The position numbers and the translations under genes were made by a program. From the NCBI GenBank assembly GCA_937862825.1, contig CALMEF010000033.1:1-34996 (forward strand): 34,996 nt of DNA, read 5' to 3'. The stretch's first letter is position 1; every line of letters begins with the position of its first letter. The notes under the pieces are model-generated. The model saw only the letters and a program-made list of their open reading frames with translations. It was not told where the DNA came from and ran no database searches. This DNA comes from an uncultured Armatimonadota bacterium. GTDB taxonomy: Bacteria; Armatimonadota; Fimbriimonadia; Fimbriimonadales; Fimbriimonadaceae. This document shows positions 23,883 to 32,576 of the stretch, in pieces.

Positions 23883-24646
23883 GTGCGGTCCTTGAGATGA
23901 AGGCGGCGACCATCCGTTTTGGCGGACTGGTTGCGGTGAACTCAGTGAGTTTCACGCTTGAAAAGGGCGCATTGTTTGGTCTTATCGGCCCCAACGGTGC
24001 GGGAAAGACAACGTGCTTCAACATGATCACCGGCGTCTACAAACCGACGTCCGGTGACGTGCTGTTTAAGGGACGTTCCATTGCCGGATACCCTGCGAAT
24101 CGTATTGCCCAATTGGGCATCGCAAGAACGTTCCAGAACATTCGCCTTTTCAGCGCACTTTCCGCGTTGGAAAATGTCGTGGTCGGAGGGTTTCTTAGAC
24201 ACCGTACCAATTTGGCCAGCGCACTAACTTACCTCCCCAACGCTATCGCAGAGACGAAGCATCTGCGCGAGGAGGCGATGCATTTCCTGGAGATCCTCGA
24301 TTTGGCCGACGAAGCGCATATGCGATCGGCCGACATGCCCTATGGTAAGCAGCGCCGACTTGAGATTGCTCGTGCAATGGCAACGAAGCCTGACTTGCTG
24401 CTTCTCGACGAACCTGCTGCCGGAATGAACCCTTTCGAGAAGATCGACTTAATGAATACGGTCCGCCGTCTCCGAGACAACTACGATAAAACCGTGCTCC
24501 TTATCGAACACGATATGAAGTTCGTGATGAACCTGTGTGAGCAAATCGTGGTCTTGGACCACGGCGAGGAGATCGCCCGAGGCGTTCCTGCCGAGATACG
24601 CTCAAATCCAAAGGTAATCGAAGCCTATCTCGGCGAGGCAGTCTAG
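23879..24646 (+). CDS. livG: LivG-type ABC transporter ATPase
   Basis: 255 residues. Walker [11 protein letters not shown]-loop region, signature [14 protein letters not shown] (the LivG form of LSGGQ), Walker [14 protein letters not shown], and H-loop VLLIEHDM, which identify the LivG ATPase of branched-chain transporters. The start is TTG at 23879: AGGAGG lies about 8 nt upstream, and TTG overlaps the livM stop (TTGA). Longer readings begin inside livM. No second ATPase (LivF) follows; the next gene is the convergent urocanase, whose stop codon interlocks with this one at CTAG. A LivF must come from another locus, or this ATPase may work as a homodimer. Confidence 0.93.
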   Translation: MSAVLEMKAATIRFGGLVAVNSVSFTLEKGALFGLIGPNGAGKTTCFNMITGVYKPTSGDVLFKGRSIAGYPANRIAQLGIARTFQNIRLFSALSALENVVVGGFLRHRTNLASALTYLPNAIAETKHLREEAMHFLEILDLADEAHMRSADMPYGKQRRLEIARAMATKPDLLLLDEPAAGMNPFEKIDLMNTVRRLRDNYDKTVLLIEHDMKFVMNLCEQIVVLDHGEEIARGVPAEIRSNPKVIEAYLGEAV

Positions 24647-26274
24647 CGCGGGACCTTCACTCCGTTTGCTTCGGCGAATCGCTTTGCTTCGTCATAGCCC
24701 GCATCGACGTGGCGAATGACTCCCATCCCCGGATCAGAAGTCAGCACTCGCGCAAGGCGATCATCCATCATTGGCGTTCCGTCGGCAACGACGACCATCC
24801 CCGCATGCTGGGAGTAGCCGATTCCCACGCCGCCTCCGTTGTGCAGGCTCACCCAAGAGGCACCCGCAGCCGTATTGACCATCGCATTGAGAAGCGCCCA
24901 GTCGGCTACAGCATCGCTTCCGTCAAGCATCGCCTCCGTTTCGCGGTTGGGCGAGGCAACTGAACCACAATCCAAGTGGTCCCGACCAATCACGATCGGG
25001 GCTGAAACCGCTCCCGTACGCACCAACTCATTGAACTTCAGCCCAGCCTTTGCGCGCTCCCCATATCCGAGCCAACAGATTCGCGCTGGTAATCCTTGGA
25101 ACTTGATTTTCTCTTGTGCGTGCGCCATCCACCGGTGAAGTGTCTTGTTTTCTGGGAACAGGTCAAGCACAGCGCGATCCGTGGTTTCAATGTCCTTGGG
25201 ATCTCCGGATAGGGCTGCCCAACGGAATGGTCCCTTGCCTTCGCAGAATAGGGGCCGGATGTATTCGGGCACAAATCCCTTGATTTCAAACGCGTCCGTA
25301 ACCCCAGCCTCCACCGCATAGGCTCGAATGTTGTTTCCATAGTCGAATGCAATCGCGCCCTTGTCCTGCATGTCCCGCATAGCCCGAACATGCACTCCCA
25401 TACTGTCGACTGATCTTCTCAGATACTCGCCTGGATCAGCCTCGCGAAGCCTTCTTGCCTCCCCCAGCGAAAGCCCTGCTGGAACATAGCCGTTAAGTGG
25501 ATCGTGTGCTGAGGTCTGGTCAGTAACGACGTCAGGGATGATCCCACGACGCACCATTTCCGGCAGGACCTCTGCGCAGTTCCCCACGAGGCCGACGGAG
25601 ACAGGTCCCTTCGCAAGTTCCAAGGCCTCATCCAGCGAAGTCGCGATATGGTCACAGTATCGCGTTTCAAGACGCTTCTTGATGCGATCAGGGTCAACAT
25701 CAATCCCAATGAACGAAGCGCCAGCCATGGTTGCGGCCAAAGGCTGGGCACCACCCATACCTCCCATGCCGCCAGTGACAACCAGACGACCGTCAAAAGA
25801 ACCGCCAAAGTGCTTGTCGGCACAGGCCATGAACGTCTCGTAAGTCCCTTGGACAATGCCCTGTGATCCAATGTAGATCCACGAACCTGCGGTCATTTGA
25901 CCATACATCATCAAGCCCTTCTTCTCAAGTTCTCCGAAGTGCTCCCAGTTGGACCACTTTCCAACAAGGTTGGAGTTGGCGATGAGGACTCGTGGGGCGA
26001 AATCATGCGTTCGAAAAATGCCCACGGGCTTTCCCGACTGAACCAGCAACGTTTCGTCGTTCTCCAGTCCCTGAAGCGCACGAACAATGGCGTGAAACGC
26101 TTCCCAATTTCGTGCCGCCTTACCTGTTCCCCCATAGACGATGAGGTCATCAGGGCGCTCAGCAACCTCGGGGTCCAAGTTGTTCATCAGCATTCGAAGA
26201 GCGGCCTCTTGTTGCCAGCCTTTGCAACTCAAATCGGAGCCCCTTGGCGACCGCACGACAGTAGGAGTGTTCAC
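24643..26274 (-). CDS. hutU: Urocanate hydratase (urocanase)
   Basis: 543 residues, NAD-dependent enzyme converting urocanate to imidazolone propionate in histidine degradation. Visible elements are [12 protein letters not shown] near the N-terminus, [35 protein letters not shown], the Rossmann glycine motif [13 protein letters not shown], and [17 protein letters not shown], which contains the catalytic cysteine. [18 protein letters not shown] and [20 protein letters not shown] complete the signature. The frame is open to 26361 but starts there carry non-conserved residues. The GTG at 26274 is preferred because TACAAT ends exactly 6 nt upstream on this strand. It stands alone, without other hut genes, next to an amino acid transporter. 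The stop interlocks with livG. Confidence 0.93.
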   Translation of the reverse strand: MNTPTVVRSPRGSDLSCKGWQQEAALRMLMNNLDPEVAERPDDLIVYGGTGKAARNWEAFHAIVRALQGLENDETLLVQSGKPVGIFRTHDFAPRVLIANSNLVGKWSNWEHFGELEKKGLMMYGQMTAGSWIYIGSQGIVQGTYETFMACADKHFGGSFDGRLVVTGGMGGMGGAQPLAATMAGASFIGIDVDPDRIKKRLETRYCDHIATSLDEALELAKGPVSVGLVGNCAEVLPEMVRRGIIPDVVTDQTSAHDPLNGYVPAGLSLGEARRLREADPGEYLRRSVDSMGVHVRAMRDMQDKGAIAFDYGNNIRAYAVEAGVTDAFEIKGFVPEYIRPLFCEGKGPFRWAALSGDPKDIETTDRAVLDLFPENKTLHRWMAHAQEKIKFQGLPARICWLGYGERAKAGLKFNELVRTGAVSAPIVIGRDHLDCGSVASPNRETEAMLDGSDAVADWALLNAMVNTAAGASWVSLHNGGGVGIGYSQHAGMVVVADGTPMMDDRLARVLTSDPGMGVIRHVDAGYDEAKRFAEANGVKVPR

Positions 26275-26280
26275 CTTTTT

Positions 26281-26286
26281 ATTGTA
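26281..26286 (-). promoter_or_regulatory. -10 hexamer of urocanase (leaderless)
   Basis: TACAAT on the minus strand, followed by AAAAAG and the GTG start at 26274, the same arrangement as the hexamer at 8785. No strong -35; TTACCT lies 18 nt upstream. Confidence 0.5.
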
Positions 26287-26345
26287 TCGCGCTGAAAGTG
26301 AACTAGGTAATTCCGCCAGCAACCGAAGAAAACCCAGTGATTTGC

Positions 26346-26374
26346 TTGATTTTCCGCACAACTTGAGTTATAGT
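26346..26374 (+). promoter_or_regulatory. Sigma-70-type promoter of the 26449 secreted-protein gene
   Basis: TTGATT at 26346-26351, a 17-nt spacer and TATAGT at 26369-26374 (5 of 6). The mRNA start would lie near 26381, giving a leader of about 68 nt that contains two hairpins and a strong Shine-Dalgarno. Confidence 0.65.
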
Positions 26375-26383
26375 TAGGGTACT

Positions 26384-26439
26384 GGCTCGAATTGGGAGAG
26401 CCTGTCTTTTGGAGTGAACCTCACTCCGAACGAAGGAGG
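26384..26439 (+). promoter_or_regulatory. Structured leader with two hairpins and SD before the 26449 gene
   Basis: Hairpin 1 is GGCTC/GAGCC (26384-26388 with 26398-26402). Hairpin 2 is GGAGTGA/TCACTCC (26411-26417 with 26421-26427, 3-nt loop), extended by two further pairs. GGAGG at 26435-26439 is the Shine-Dalgarno. No U-tract follows, so this is not a terminator. The arrangement repeats that of the paralogue at 7500. Confidence 0.5.
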
Positions 26440-26448
26440 ACATAACGT

Positions 26449-27618
26449 ATGAAAAAAACACTTTTGCTCGCCGCTCTCGGAGCACTGTCGGTGAGCGCAA
26501 ACGCTCAATTCACAGATGGTTTTGAATCTTATGCAGACGGTCCGTTGCTCAGCGGCGGCTGGCTTGCGTGGGGCAACTCTAACAGCGAGGCTGGAACGGT
26601 CGTTTCAAACATGGCACGAACGGGTTCCAAGTCCGTAAAGATTGACACTAACGGTGACGCTGGATTCTCCGATTACACTGACGCTGTACACCCTTGGACC
26701 GGCTTCAGCACCGGCAAGTACGTTGTCCGTTCATGGATGTACCTGCCGACAGGCGGGGCAACCGGAAGCACTCCGTACTACATCTTGATGAACCTCTACA
26801 ACGGCACTGGCGGGGAATGGTCAGTCCAAATGAAGTTCTCTGGCGCAACGGGCAAGGTCACTTCCGACATGCTCGCGCTCACCGATCAAGTGCAACCGGA
26901 CATTGCTTACGATCAGTGGGTGCCGATTCACCACTACGTTGATCTTGACCTTGTGGCTGGTGGCAACGAGCGCGGTGAAGTTCGCGAGTTTTACAACTGG
27001 ACTCGCCTCGAAACTGCAGCATTTCAGGCTGGTTTCATCCACACCTGGAAGGCAGTTAACGCCAACCCAACGGAAATTCAGAACATTGACTTGTTCATCA
27101 ACCCAGAGGGCGGTTCGGCCGTTGAGCACTTCTACGATGATGTGCAGATTCTTCCCAACACCCACACGGTCAGCGCTTCTGCAGTGACCACCACGGAAGG
27201 CGAAGAGTTTGGCGGAGATTTGGGTTCGCTGGCTTCAAGCGATGACAACTCATATTGCGCGTTCAATGACGCCGTGTCGTTGGCATCAAAGGTCTTGGTC
27301 ACGACCAACACCGATCTTCCCTCGATCACTGCGTTCACGTTCAACTTTGAACTTCGCGTTGAGCGACCGGGCGTTCAGTATGCCGTGTACTTCAAGAACT
27401 ACACGACGAACACCATGCAGTTCCAAGCCGGTGCAACCGCACCGACGGCGGACGTTAGCGGATCGGTCACCGTCTCGACGGATGCCATGCGCTATATGAG
27501 CGGAATGGGTGAAATGCAGGCTGAGTTCCGATTCTCGCCAATCAACGACGAAGATCCCAGCCAAGACGGTTGGCTCCACTGCATTGACGTGGCCAACTAC
27601 TCCGTAACCGCGTTCTAA
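26449..27618 (+). CDS. Secreted protein, paralogue of the 7500 protein (shared C-terminal domain)
   Basis: 389 residues. Signal peptide MKKTLLLAALGALSVSANA, then FTDGFESYADGPLLSGGWLAW, the start of a LamG/concanavalin-like beta-sandwich (about residues 20-240) seen in many exported proteins. The C-terminal about 145 residues match those of the protein at 7500-8714: an acidic GEEFGGDLGSLASSDD opening, FNFELRVERPGVQYAVYFKN, and the identical block SPINDEDPSQDGWLH close to the end, with a final short aromatic tail. The N-terminal parts are only distantly alike, so the end domain is the common module. No PEP-CTERM motif. ATG at 26449 with GGAGG 9 nt upstream. Substrate or partner unknown. Confidence 0.82.
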   Translation: MKKTLLLAALGALSVSANAQFTDGFESYADGPLLSGGWLAWGNSNSEAGTVVSNMARTGSKSVKIDTNGDAGFSDYTDAVHPWTGFSTGKYVVRSWMYLPTGGATGSTPYYILMNLYNGTGGEWSVQMKFSGATGKVTSDMLALTDQVQPDIAYDQWVPIHHYVDLDLVAGGNERGEVREFYNWTRLETAAFQAGFIHTWKAVNANPTEIQNIDLFINPEGGSAVEHFYDDVQILPNTHTVSASAVTTTEGEEFGGDLGSLASSDDNSYCAFNDAVSLASKVLVTTNTDLPSITAFTFNFELRVERPGVQYAVYFKNYTTNTMQFQAGATAPTADVSGSVTVSTDAMRYMSGMGEMQAEFRFSPINDEDPSQDGWLHCIDVANYSVTAF

Positions 27619-27643
27619 GACGCACCGTTACCGGAAAAAACTC

Positions 27644-27681
27644 AATCGGGTTGCCGAAATCTCGGCAACCCGATTTATAAT
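27644..27681 (+). terminator. Perfect 14-bp hairpin terminator after the 26449 gene
   Basis: AATCGGGTTGCCGA (27644-27657) pairs perfectly with TCGGCAACCCGATT (27662-27675) across a 4-nt loop, then TTTATAAT. A run of A upstream (27635-27640) makes it potentially bidirectional. The T-tract doubles as the -10 of the amylase gene. Confidence 0.85.
27676..27681 (+). promoter_or_regulatory. Consensus -10 of the amylase gene, nearly leaderless
   Basis: TATAAT (6 of 6), embedded in the terminator tail, ends 10 nt before the ATG at 27692. The mRNA would begin near 27688, leaving about 4 nt of leader and no room for a Shine-Dalgarno. TTGCCG at 27651-27656 (spacer 19) is the only -35-like element and lies in the hairpin. 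Confidence 0.5.
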
Positions 27682-27691
27682 GTAACTTGCA

Positions 27692-30600
27692 ATGATGCGT
27701 GTGCCCCTTGCCCTAATCGGGTTGCTCCTTACCTATGCTGCTGCCTTGGCACAGCCCGTTCAATGGGTCGGCAACACAAAACTCTTCAACAACGGCCTTG
27801 GACAACTCCCAACAAAGGGTGCCTATGTGGAGAAATGGCACACGATCACGGTCACCACGCAAACCTACCCAATCACCACTGGTCAAACGGTCACCGCAAT
27901 CGTGTCGACCGATAATTGGTTGACGAGCCAAGAATACGTATTCACGTTTGACTTCAACGTTGGAAACAACTCACAATGGTATCGAGTGCTGGGGCCGTAT
28001 CCCCCTGGGTCTGACGTTCAGTTGTACATTCGCGCAAACGGCCAGGCAAACTCGGTCGTTTACGATAACAACTCATGGCAGAATTTTGGGTTCTATTCCC
28101 GCTATTCGCCACCATTTCGTCGTGGTGCGATCCTGCAGTGGTTTGAAACCGATTATGTGACGATGCTGAAGCGCCTCCCTGAGGTAGTTGAGGCAGGTTA
28201 CACCGCCATCTATCTTCCACCACCGACTAAGTCTGGAGGAGGAGGATTTAGCGTCGGCTACAATCCCTTTGATCGTTTTGACCTCGGCGACCGACTAAGC
28301 CTCGGTACGGTGCGAACCAAGTACGGAACTGCGCAAGAACTCCAGGAACTCATATCCGTAGCAAAACGGTTTGGCCTCGAAGTCTATTGCGACGCTGTAT
28401 ACAACCACAACGACAACCGAGCCAGCACAGCAATTAATCGATACCCGGACATGATTCCGGAAGATTTTCACATTAGATCGTCAGCCGACACGGGCAACTC
28501 TGAAATCAACTTTAACACCGAGGGACCCTTCACTTTCGGAATGCTCAATCACGATCTCGTTGGTCTCGCCGACATTGCCCACGAGGACCACAACAACACC
28601 CGGACGGGCGCCTTCTCCTTGCCAAGTTACGCGTCCTTCAATAGCAGCGGCAAGCCCTCGTTCGTGAGACAACCACGAAATCCACACTACTACCCGACCG
28701 GGGTTCCTGTTGCCGAGGATGTTCGAGAGTTGCTTGACCGCTGGGGTTGGTTCATGACTCAAGTCGTTGGGTTCGATGGCTTTCGCCTTGATGCCGTTAA
28801 ACACGTTCCTCCATCGTTTTTTGCTACGGCCCTTGGTCAGCCCGGATCAACTTCAACGAACGGATCCATCCTGCCATCGCTGTTCAACGTTAGCCCTGAA
28901 ACCACGATTTTCGCAGAGAACTTTACGTCAAACGCGTATGAGTTGAGAGAGTTTGCCAAGACAGGCATGAACCTGCTCGACTTTCCGTTGAAGTTCGCAC
29001 TTGATGAGTTGTTCAACTCAAGCGGATTTGGGAATCTCGGATCAACGTTGTCAAATTCGTTCGGCCTCGACCCCGCGACAGGAATGCCATACGAGCGAGG
29101 AGGCTTGGGACGGGACATCTCCGTACCCTTCGTACAGAGTCACGATCAAGGACCGCCTTGGTCGAACAACATTGCTCACGCATTTGTCCTCACTAGAGTT
29201 GGTCGCCCAAAGATCTACTTTGACGGGAATAACATTTTGCCGGGGAACTGGTCAAACTTCCCCAAACCAGGACGCGGCGATGCACTGGGATCATTTGGCG
29301 ACACCGTCATCCGCCTCGTTGACGCGAACCTCCGCTTTGGTCGAGGAGACATGGTTAATCGCCACGTCGCGGACCGCCTATATATCTATGAACGTCAAGT
29401 TAGCGGCATGGGCGTCCTTTTGGTAGGGCTCAACAACCGAGGGGATCAGACCGAGTTGAGTACAACCGTTCAAACCGCGTTCGCTGCCGGAACTGTCCTG
29501 AAAGACCTAACGGGACAAAAGCCAAATCTAACTGTCGGATCAACTGGCACCGTAACGGTTGTGGTTCCCGCGAATACGGACTCGAACAGCACGAACAACG
29601 CAAGAGGATATGTCGTTTACGCTCCGCTCACGCCGATTGCAACTGACTCAGTTGATCCGCTGAAGATTATTGATGTTGCGTCAAGCCAACCGTTCACGTT
29701 CAGTTCGGTGTCAAATCCTTCTGGAACTCATGCGACGAGTCGCTCCTACCGTTCCGCACTTGTCAACCGTAACCACGTCAAACTCCAACTCAGTACAGAT
29801 GGTCTGGGGCACTCGGCATGGATAAAGTTGGACGATGGCTTGGGGATCGCCGGGCTAACACCGGCTAGCAACACGTCGGAAGGCCTACTTGATGGTTATG
29901 TTCCCATGACCAAGATCGCGGATGGTCAGTTTGTCTTGGATGGAGTTGATCTAACAAATCTCAAAGAGGGACAGCATTTGATTCGGACGAGGGTTTTCAC
30001 AAACCATGGAACTCGCCCGCCAGTTTTTACAGAGTTTCGTACCTTCTTTGTCCATCAGAAGCCATCTGAGATCAGCGTCGATGGCGACTTGAGCGACCTG
30101 GGCAACCCGATTGCAACTCAGGTGCGAACTCCGTCGTCACAGGGCAACCGATTGGATGCGCTTTTGGTCACCAATGACGATCGTTTTCTCTATTTCGGCC
30201 TGTCCGGCACGGTCGATACGAATGAAGGTCTTACCAACGGGTTAGCCATGTTCCTGGATACCGATCCGGGAAGCGCAACCGGTCTTAGAAACTTTGGAAA
30301 CCTGGATGACGATTCTGGCCCGGCCGCGCGATTACTCTCCAATGCGCTCGTCAATGCGCCAAGCGGGTTCGGCGCCGAGTATGGCGTTGCTGCTTTACGC
30401 AGATCATGGCATGGAACTTATGCCTCGGGATCATTCGCAGGCGACGCAGTTGACCCGTTCACGGTTGGCGGGTTTGCTGGCCTGTTTGAAGTTGATGGTG
30501 TTCCCAGCGGTCGCTTGGAAGGACGCCCATCCAGGATTGCCTGGCAACCCCGACCGACGGCTTCCGGCCCTTACAAAGGCATGGAGGTGGCCATTCCCAT

Positions 30601-31174
30601 AGAACAGTTCTACTCGCCAGCGTCATTAAACGGATCGACTTCGATTGGCATCGTTTCGTATCTGCTCACAACGGGAGAAAAAAACCAGACGTTGCTCTCG
30701 TCGGATGTGGCTCGCGGCACTCTTGGGGGTTACGGTCAACCCCTTTCTTACCTGACCAATCAATTCCTTCCCGTTCAAACGTTCACGAGCGACCCGGGCT
30801 TCTCATCAGTGAACTTGGGTTCGTCAACAAGGTACTTCCTCAAGTTTGCGACACCTCAACCGCTGGTTCGCATCATGCATCAATCCTTCCAACAACTGCC
30901 CTCAGGCGTATGGCGTGAGAACGTTTTGGTCATGAATCGAAGTGGCCAGACCGTAAGCGGCCCCATTACCCTGCGGCTGACTCTCGACCCTTCGATCAAG
31001 GTTCTCAACCCCTCCAGGTTTAGCCTTAGACAGCCAACCAGGCCAACGATCACTTTTGGCGGTCTGACGCTCCCTCCGGGAGCGTCCAAGGTGCTCACTC
31101 TAGAGTTCTTGATTCCCCAAGGCAAGCCGCTCGTCCCAAGTTTCGAGGTTTTCTCCGGGCGCGGAATTCTATGA
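27692..31174 (+). CDS. Large secreted alpha-amylase (GH13) with CBM-like and C-terminal Ig-like domains
   Basis: 1160 residues, starch/glycogen-degrading glycoside hydrolase family 13, exported (MRVPLALIGLLLTYAAALA). After an about 130-residue N-terminal beta domain comes the catalytic barrel. Region I is DAVYNH, region II is GFDGFRLDAVKH with the nucleophile near Asp367, region III is IFAEN with the acid/base near Glu409, and region IV is SHDQGP with His484/Asp485. The middle (about 615-805) is a beta-rich linker part. From about 795 DGDLSDLGNPIATQ to about 975 is a DOMON/CBM9-like module. The last about 85 residues are a beta-sandwich starting WRENVLVMNRSGQTVSGPI; there is no PEP-CTERM. Exact cleavage specificity cannot be read from the sequence. 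ATG at 27692; a second ATG at 27695 is equally possible. Confidence 0.92.
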   Translation: MMRVPLALIGLLLTYAAALAQPVQWVGNTKLFNNGLGQLPTKGAYVEKWHTITVTTQTYPITTGQTVTAIVSTDNWLTSQEYVFTFDFNVGNNSQWYRVLGPYPPGSDVQLYIRANGQANSVVYDNNSWQNFGFYSRYSPPFRRGAILQWFETDYVTMLKRLPEVVEAGYTAIYLPPPTKSGGGGFSVGYNPFDRFDLGDRLSLGTVRTKYGTAQELQELISVAKRFGLEVYCDAVYNHNDNRASTAINRYPDMIPEDFHIRSSADTGNSEINFNTEGPFTFGMLNHDLVGLADIAHEDHNNTRTGAFSLPSYASFNSSGKPSFVRQPRNPHYYPTGVPVAEDVRELLDRWGWFMTQVVGFDGFRLDAVKHVPPSFFATALGQPGSTSTNGSILPSLFNVSPETTIFAENFTSNAYELREFAKTGMNLLDFPLKFALDELFNSSGFGNLGSTLSNSFGLDPATGMPYERGGLGRDISVPFVQSHDQGPPWSNNIAHAFVLTRVGRPKIYFDGNNILPGNWSNFPKPGRGDALGSFGDTVIRLVDANLRFGRGDMVNRHVADRLYIYERQVSGMGVLLVGLNNRGDQTELSTTVQTAFAAGTVLKDLTGQKPNLTVGSTGTVTVVVPANTDSNSTNNARGYVVYAPLTPIATDSVDPLKIIDVASSQPFTFSSVSNPSGTHATSRSYRSALVNRNHVKLQLSTDGLGHSAWIKLDDGLGIAGLTPASNTSEGLLDGYVPMTKIADGQFVLDGVDLTNLKEGQHLIRTRVFTNHGTRPPVFTEFRTFFVHQKPSEISVDGDLSDLGNPIATQVRTPSSQGNRLDALLVTNDDRFLYFGLSGTVDTNEGLTNGLAMFLDTDPGSATGLRNFGNLDDDSGPAARLLSNALVNAPSGFGAEYGVAALRRSWHGTYASGSFAGDAVDPFTVGGFAGLFEVDGVPSGRLEGRPSRIAWQPRPTASGPYKGMEVAIPIEQFYSPASLNGSTSIGIVSYLLTTGEKNQTLLSSDVARGTLGGYGQPLSYLTNQFLPVQTFTSDPGFSSVNLGSSTRYFLKFATPQPLVRIMHQSFQQLPSGVWRENVLVMNRSGQTVSGPITLRLTLDPSIKVLNPSRFSLRQPTRPTITFGGLTLPPGASKVLTLEFLIPQGKPLVPSFEVFSGRGIL

Positions 31175-31185
31175 CCTGCTAGGTC
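31173..31185 (+). other. Small hairpin after the amylase stop
   Basis: GACCT/AGGTC (31173-31177 with 31181-31185, 3-nt loop), followed by TACCATGTTTT. It could be a weak terminator, but the stem is short and the T-run is 6 nt away. The remaining gap to 31243 is AT-rich, with TTGATT at 31212-31217 and TAAACT at 31242-31247 not at promoter spacing. Confidence 0.2.
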
Positions 31186-31243
31186 TACCATGTTTTAGAT
31201 TGGAATGAACGTTGATTAGCGTTTTGTTTACTCAATGGGATTA

Positions 31244-31279
31244 AACTCAAATGAGTTGGCAATGCCAATTGAAATGGAG
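31244..31279 (+). promoter_or_regulatory. Overlapping hairpins and SD before the PEP-CTERM gene
   Basis: AACTC/GAGTT (31244-31248 with 31253-31257) and TTGGC/GCCAA (31256-31260 with 31264-31268) share two bases and so partly exclude each other. GGAG at 31276-31279 is the Shine-Dalgarno. Confidence 0.35.
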
Positions 31280-31286
31280 ATTTGAA

Positions 31287-31955
31287 ATGAAGAAATTTGC
31301 ACTCTTGGCGGGAGTCGTGGCTTTCGCCGGTAACGCTTTCGGCGTTGACTACTTCCAGGATTTTGAAGGGTCCATCGGCGCAGAATGGTCGACCTCAAGC
31401 ACAGGGTCGTTCAATGGAACTACCCACCTGGGGCGATTCGATAATGCGAGCGCCACGTTGACCGTAAGTGGCCTGACCGTTGGCGAGTTGGTGACTTTGA
31501 CCTTCGACTTCTATGCCTTCGACTCTTGGGATGGCAACGCTGGCGGCGTCGGCCCTGACCGATTCAGAGTCTCGATGAATGGAGCAGACGTTCTTGACAG
31601 CACGTTCAGCAATGTGTCTGGCAACAACCAGAGTTACCCAGATCCCTACCTCGGTGGCAACCACGCTGCACAAACTGGTGCAACGGATGTTGACCAATCC
31701 CATGGCGGAACCTTGCCAAATGGATACTACGGCAACTCGTTGTATTCCTTTGGGGTTGGTAGCAACCCATCGTTTAGCGTATCTGCCACGAGCAGCACCA
31801 TGGCCATTTCTTTCACAGGTTCAAACCTGCAGGGTATTGGAGACGAATCTTGGGGCATTGACAATGTCCACGTTACGAGCGTCCCTGAGCCGGGAACATT
31901 TGCTGCGATCGGCCTTGGCTTGGCGGCAATCGCACTGCGACGCAAGAAGGCTTAG
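31287..31955 (+). CDS. PEP-CTERM protein
   Basis: 222 residues. Signal peptide MKKFALLAGVVAFAGNAFG, a DYFQDFEGSIGAEWS opening typical of LamG-like domains, a Gly/Ser/Asn-rich beta body with long polar loops, then SVPEPGTFAAIGLGLAAIALRRKKA: the PEP motif, a membrane helix and an arginine/lysine cluster. This is the exosortase/PEP-CTERM sorting tail, so the protein is exported, its tail cut, and it probably joins an extracellular or surface matrix. No exosortase gene is in this window. Start ATG 31287 has GGAG 7 nt upstream; longer frames to 31251 add an unlikely prefix. The stop interlocks (TTAG) with that of the convergent riboflavin synthase gene. Confidence 0.9.
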   Translation: MKKFALLAGVVAFAGNAFGVDYFQDFEGSIGAEWSTSSTGSFNGTTHLGRFDNASATLTVSGLTVGELVTLTFDFYAFDSWDGNAGGVGPDRFRVSMNGADVLDSTFSNVSGNNQSYPDPYLGGNHAAQTGATDVDQSHGGTLPNGYYGNSLYSFGVGSNPSFSVSATSSTMAISFTGSNLQGIGDESWGIDNVHVTSVPEPGTFAAIGLGLAAIALRRKKA

Positions 31956-32536
31956 CGAAACGACAGAAGTCGTTCGACGTGTTTCGCCAGCACATCGAAC
32001 TCAACGTTAACGCGATCACCGACCTCTCGTTCTTGGAGGTTGGTGTTCGCCAATGTATGAGGAATGATCCAGCACGCAAATGTGTTGAGAGCCGGTTGGA
32101 CAACAGTCAGCGAGACCCCGTCGAGTGTTACGGAGCCCTTGTCAATCAAATAACGCCCGCCAGTGGGCTCGTTCAGTTCGACTTGCAGTACCACACTGCC
32201 GTCAACCCCATGTTCTTTTGACCGAATGAACCCAGTCGAATCCACGTGGCCTTGCACAAGGTGACCGCCGAGGCGGTCGCTTAGCCTCATTGCGCGTTCC
32301 AAGTTAACGGCACTTCCGGGTTGTAAGAAACCAAGATTCGTACGCCTAATGGTCTCTTCGCTGAGATCGAAGTCTATAGAATCTCCGCTGTTCAGTGCCG
32401 TCAGGCAACACCCATTGACCGCGATGCTTTCCCCAACTTGGATGGGATCGGATATATCGAAACCGTGAGAAACGCTGAGTCGACCCGCCTCAAATTGAAC
32501 AACTTGCCCCACCCTCTGGACCAGGCCCGTAAACAC
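31952..32536 (-). CDS. ribE: Riboflavin synthase, alpha chain
   Basis: 194 residues, trimeric enzyme that dismutates 6,7-dimethyl-8-ribityllumazine to riboflavin. Two tandem lumazine-binding barrels are visible: the first starts with FTGLVQRVG and contains GESIAVNGCCLTA; the second contains GGHLVQGHVDSTG and GSVTLDGVSLTV. The C-terminal helix is short. Longer frames up to 32644 add a non-family prefix, so I start at the GTG at 32536, which gives the conserved first residues (Met)-FTGLVQ. CACAAT lies exactly 6 nt before this GTG on the minus strand, a weaker version of the leaderless hexamer. Only 40 bases separate it from the divergent TPR-like gene. Other riboflavin genes are not present. 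Confidence 0.92.
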   Translation of the reverse strand: MFTGLVQRVGQVVQFEAGRLSVSHGFDISDPIQVGESIAVNGCCLTALNSGDSIDFDLSEETIRRTNLGFLQPGSAVNLERAMRLSDRLGGHLVQGHVDSTGFIRSKEHGVDGSVVLQVELNEPTGGRYLIDKGSVTLDGVSLTVVQPALNTFACWIIPHTLANTNLQEREVGDRVNVEFDVLAKHVERLLSFR

Positions 32537-32576
32537 ACCTTCATTGTGAACCAATCTGGGCGGTATTCTCGAACTT

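Noticed and set aside
24643-26361. Longer urocanase start at 26361
   Set aside because: The added about 29 residues are not part of urocanase, and TACAAT-N6-GTG supports 26274.
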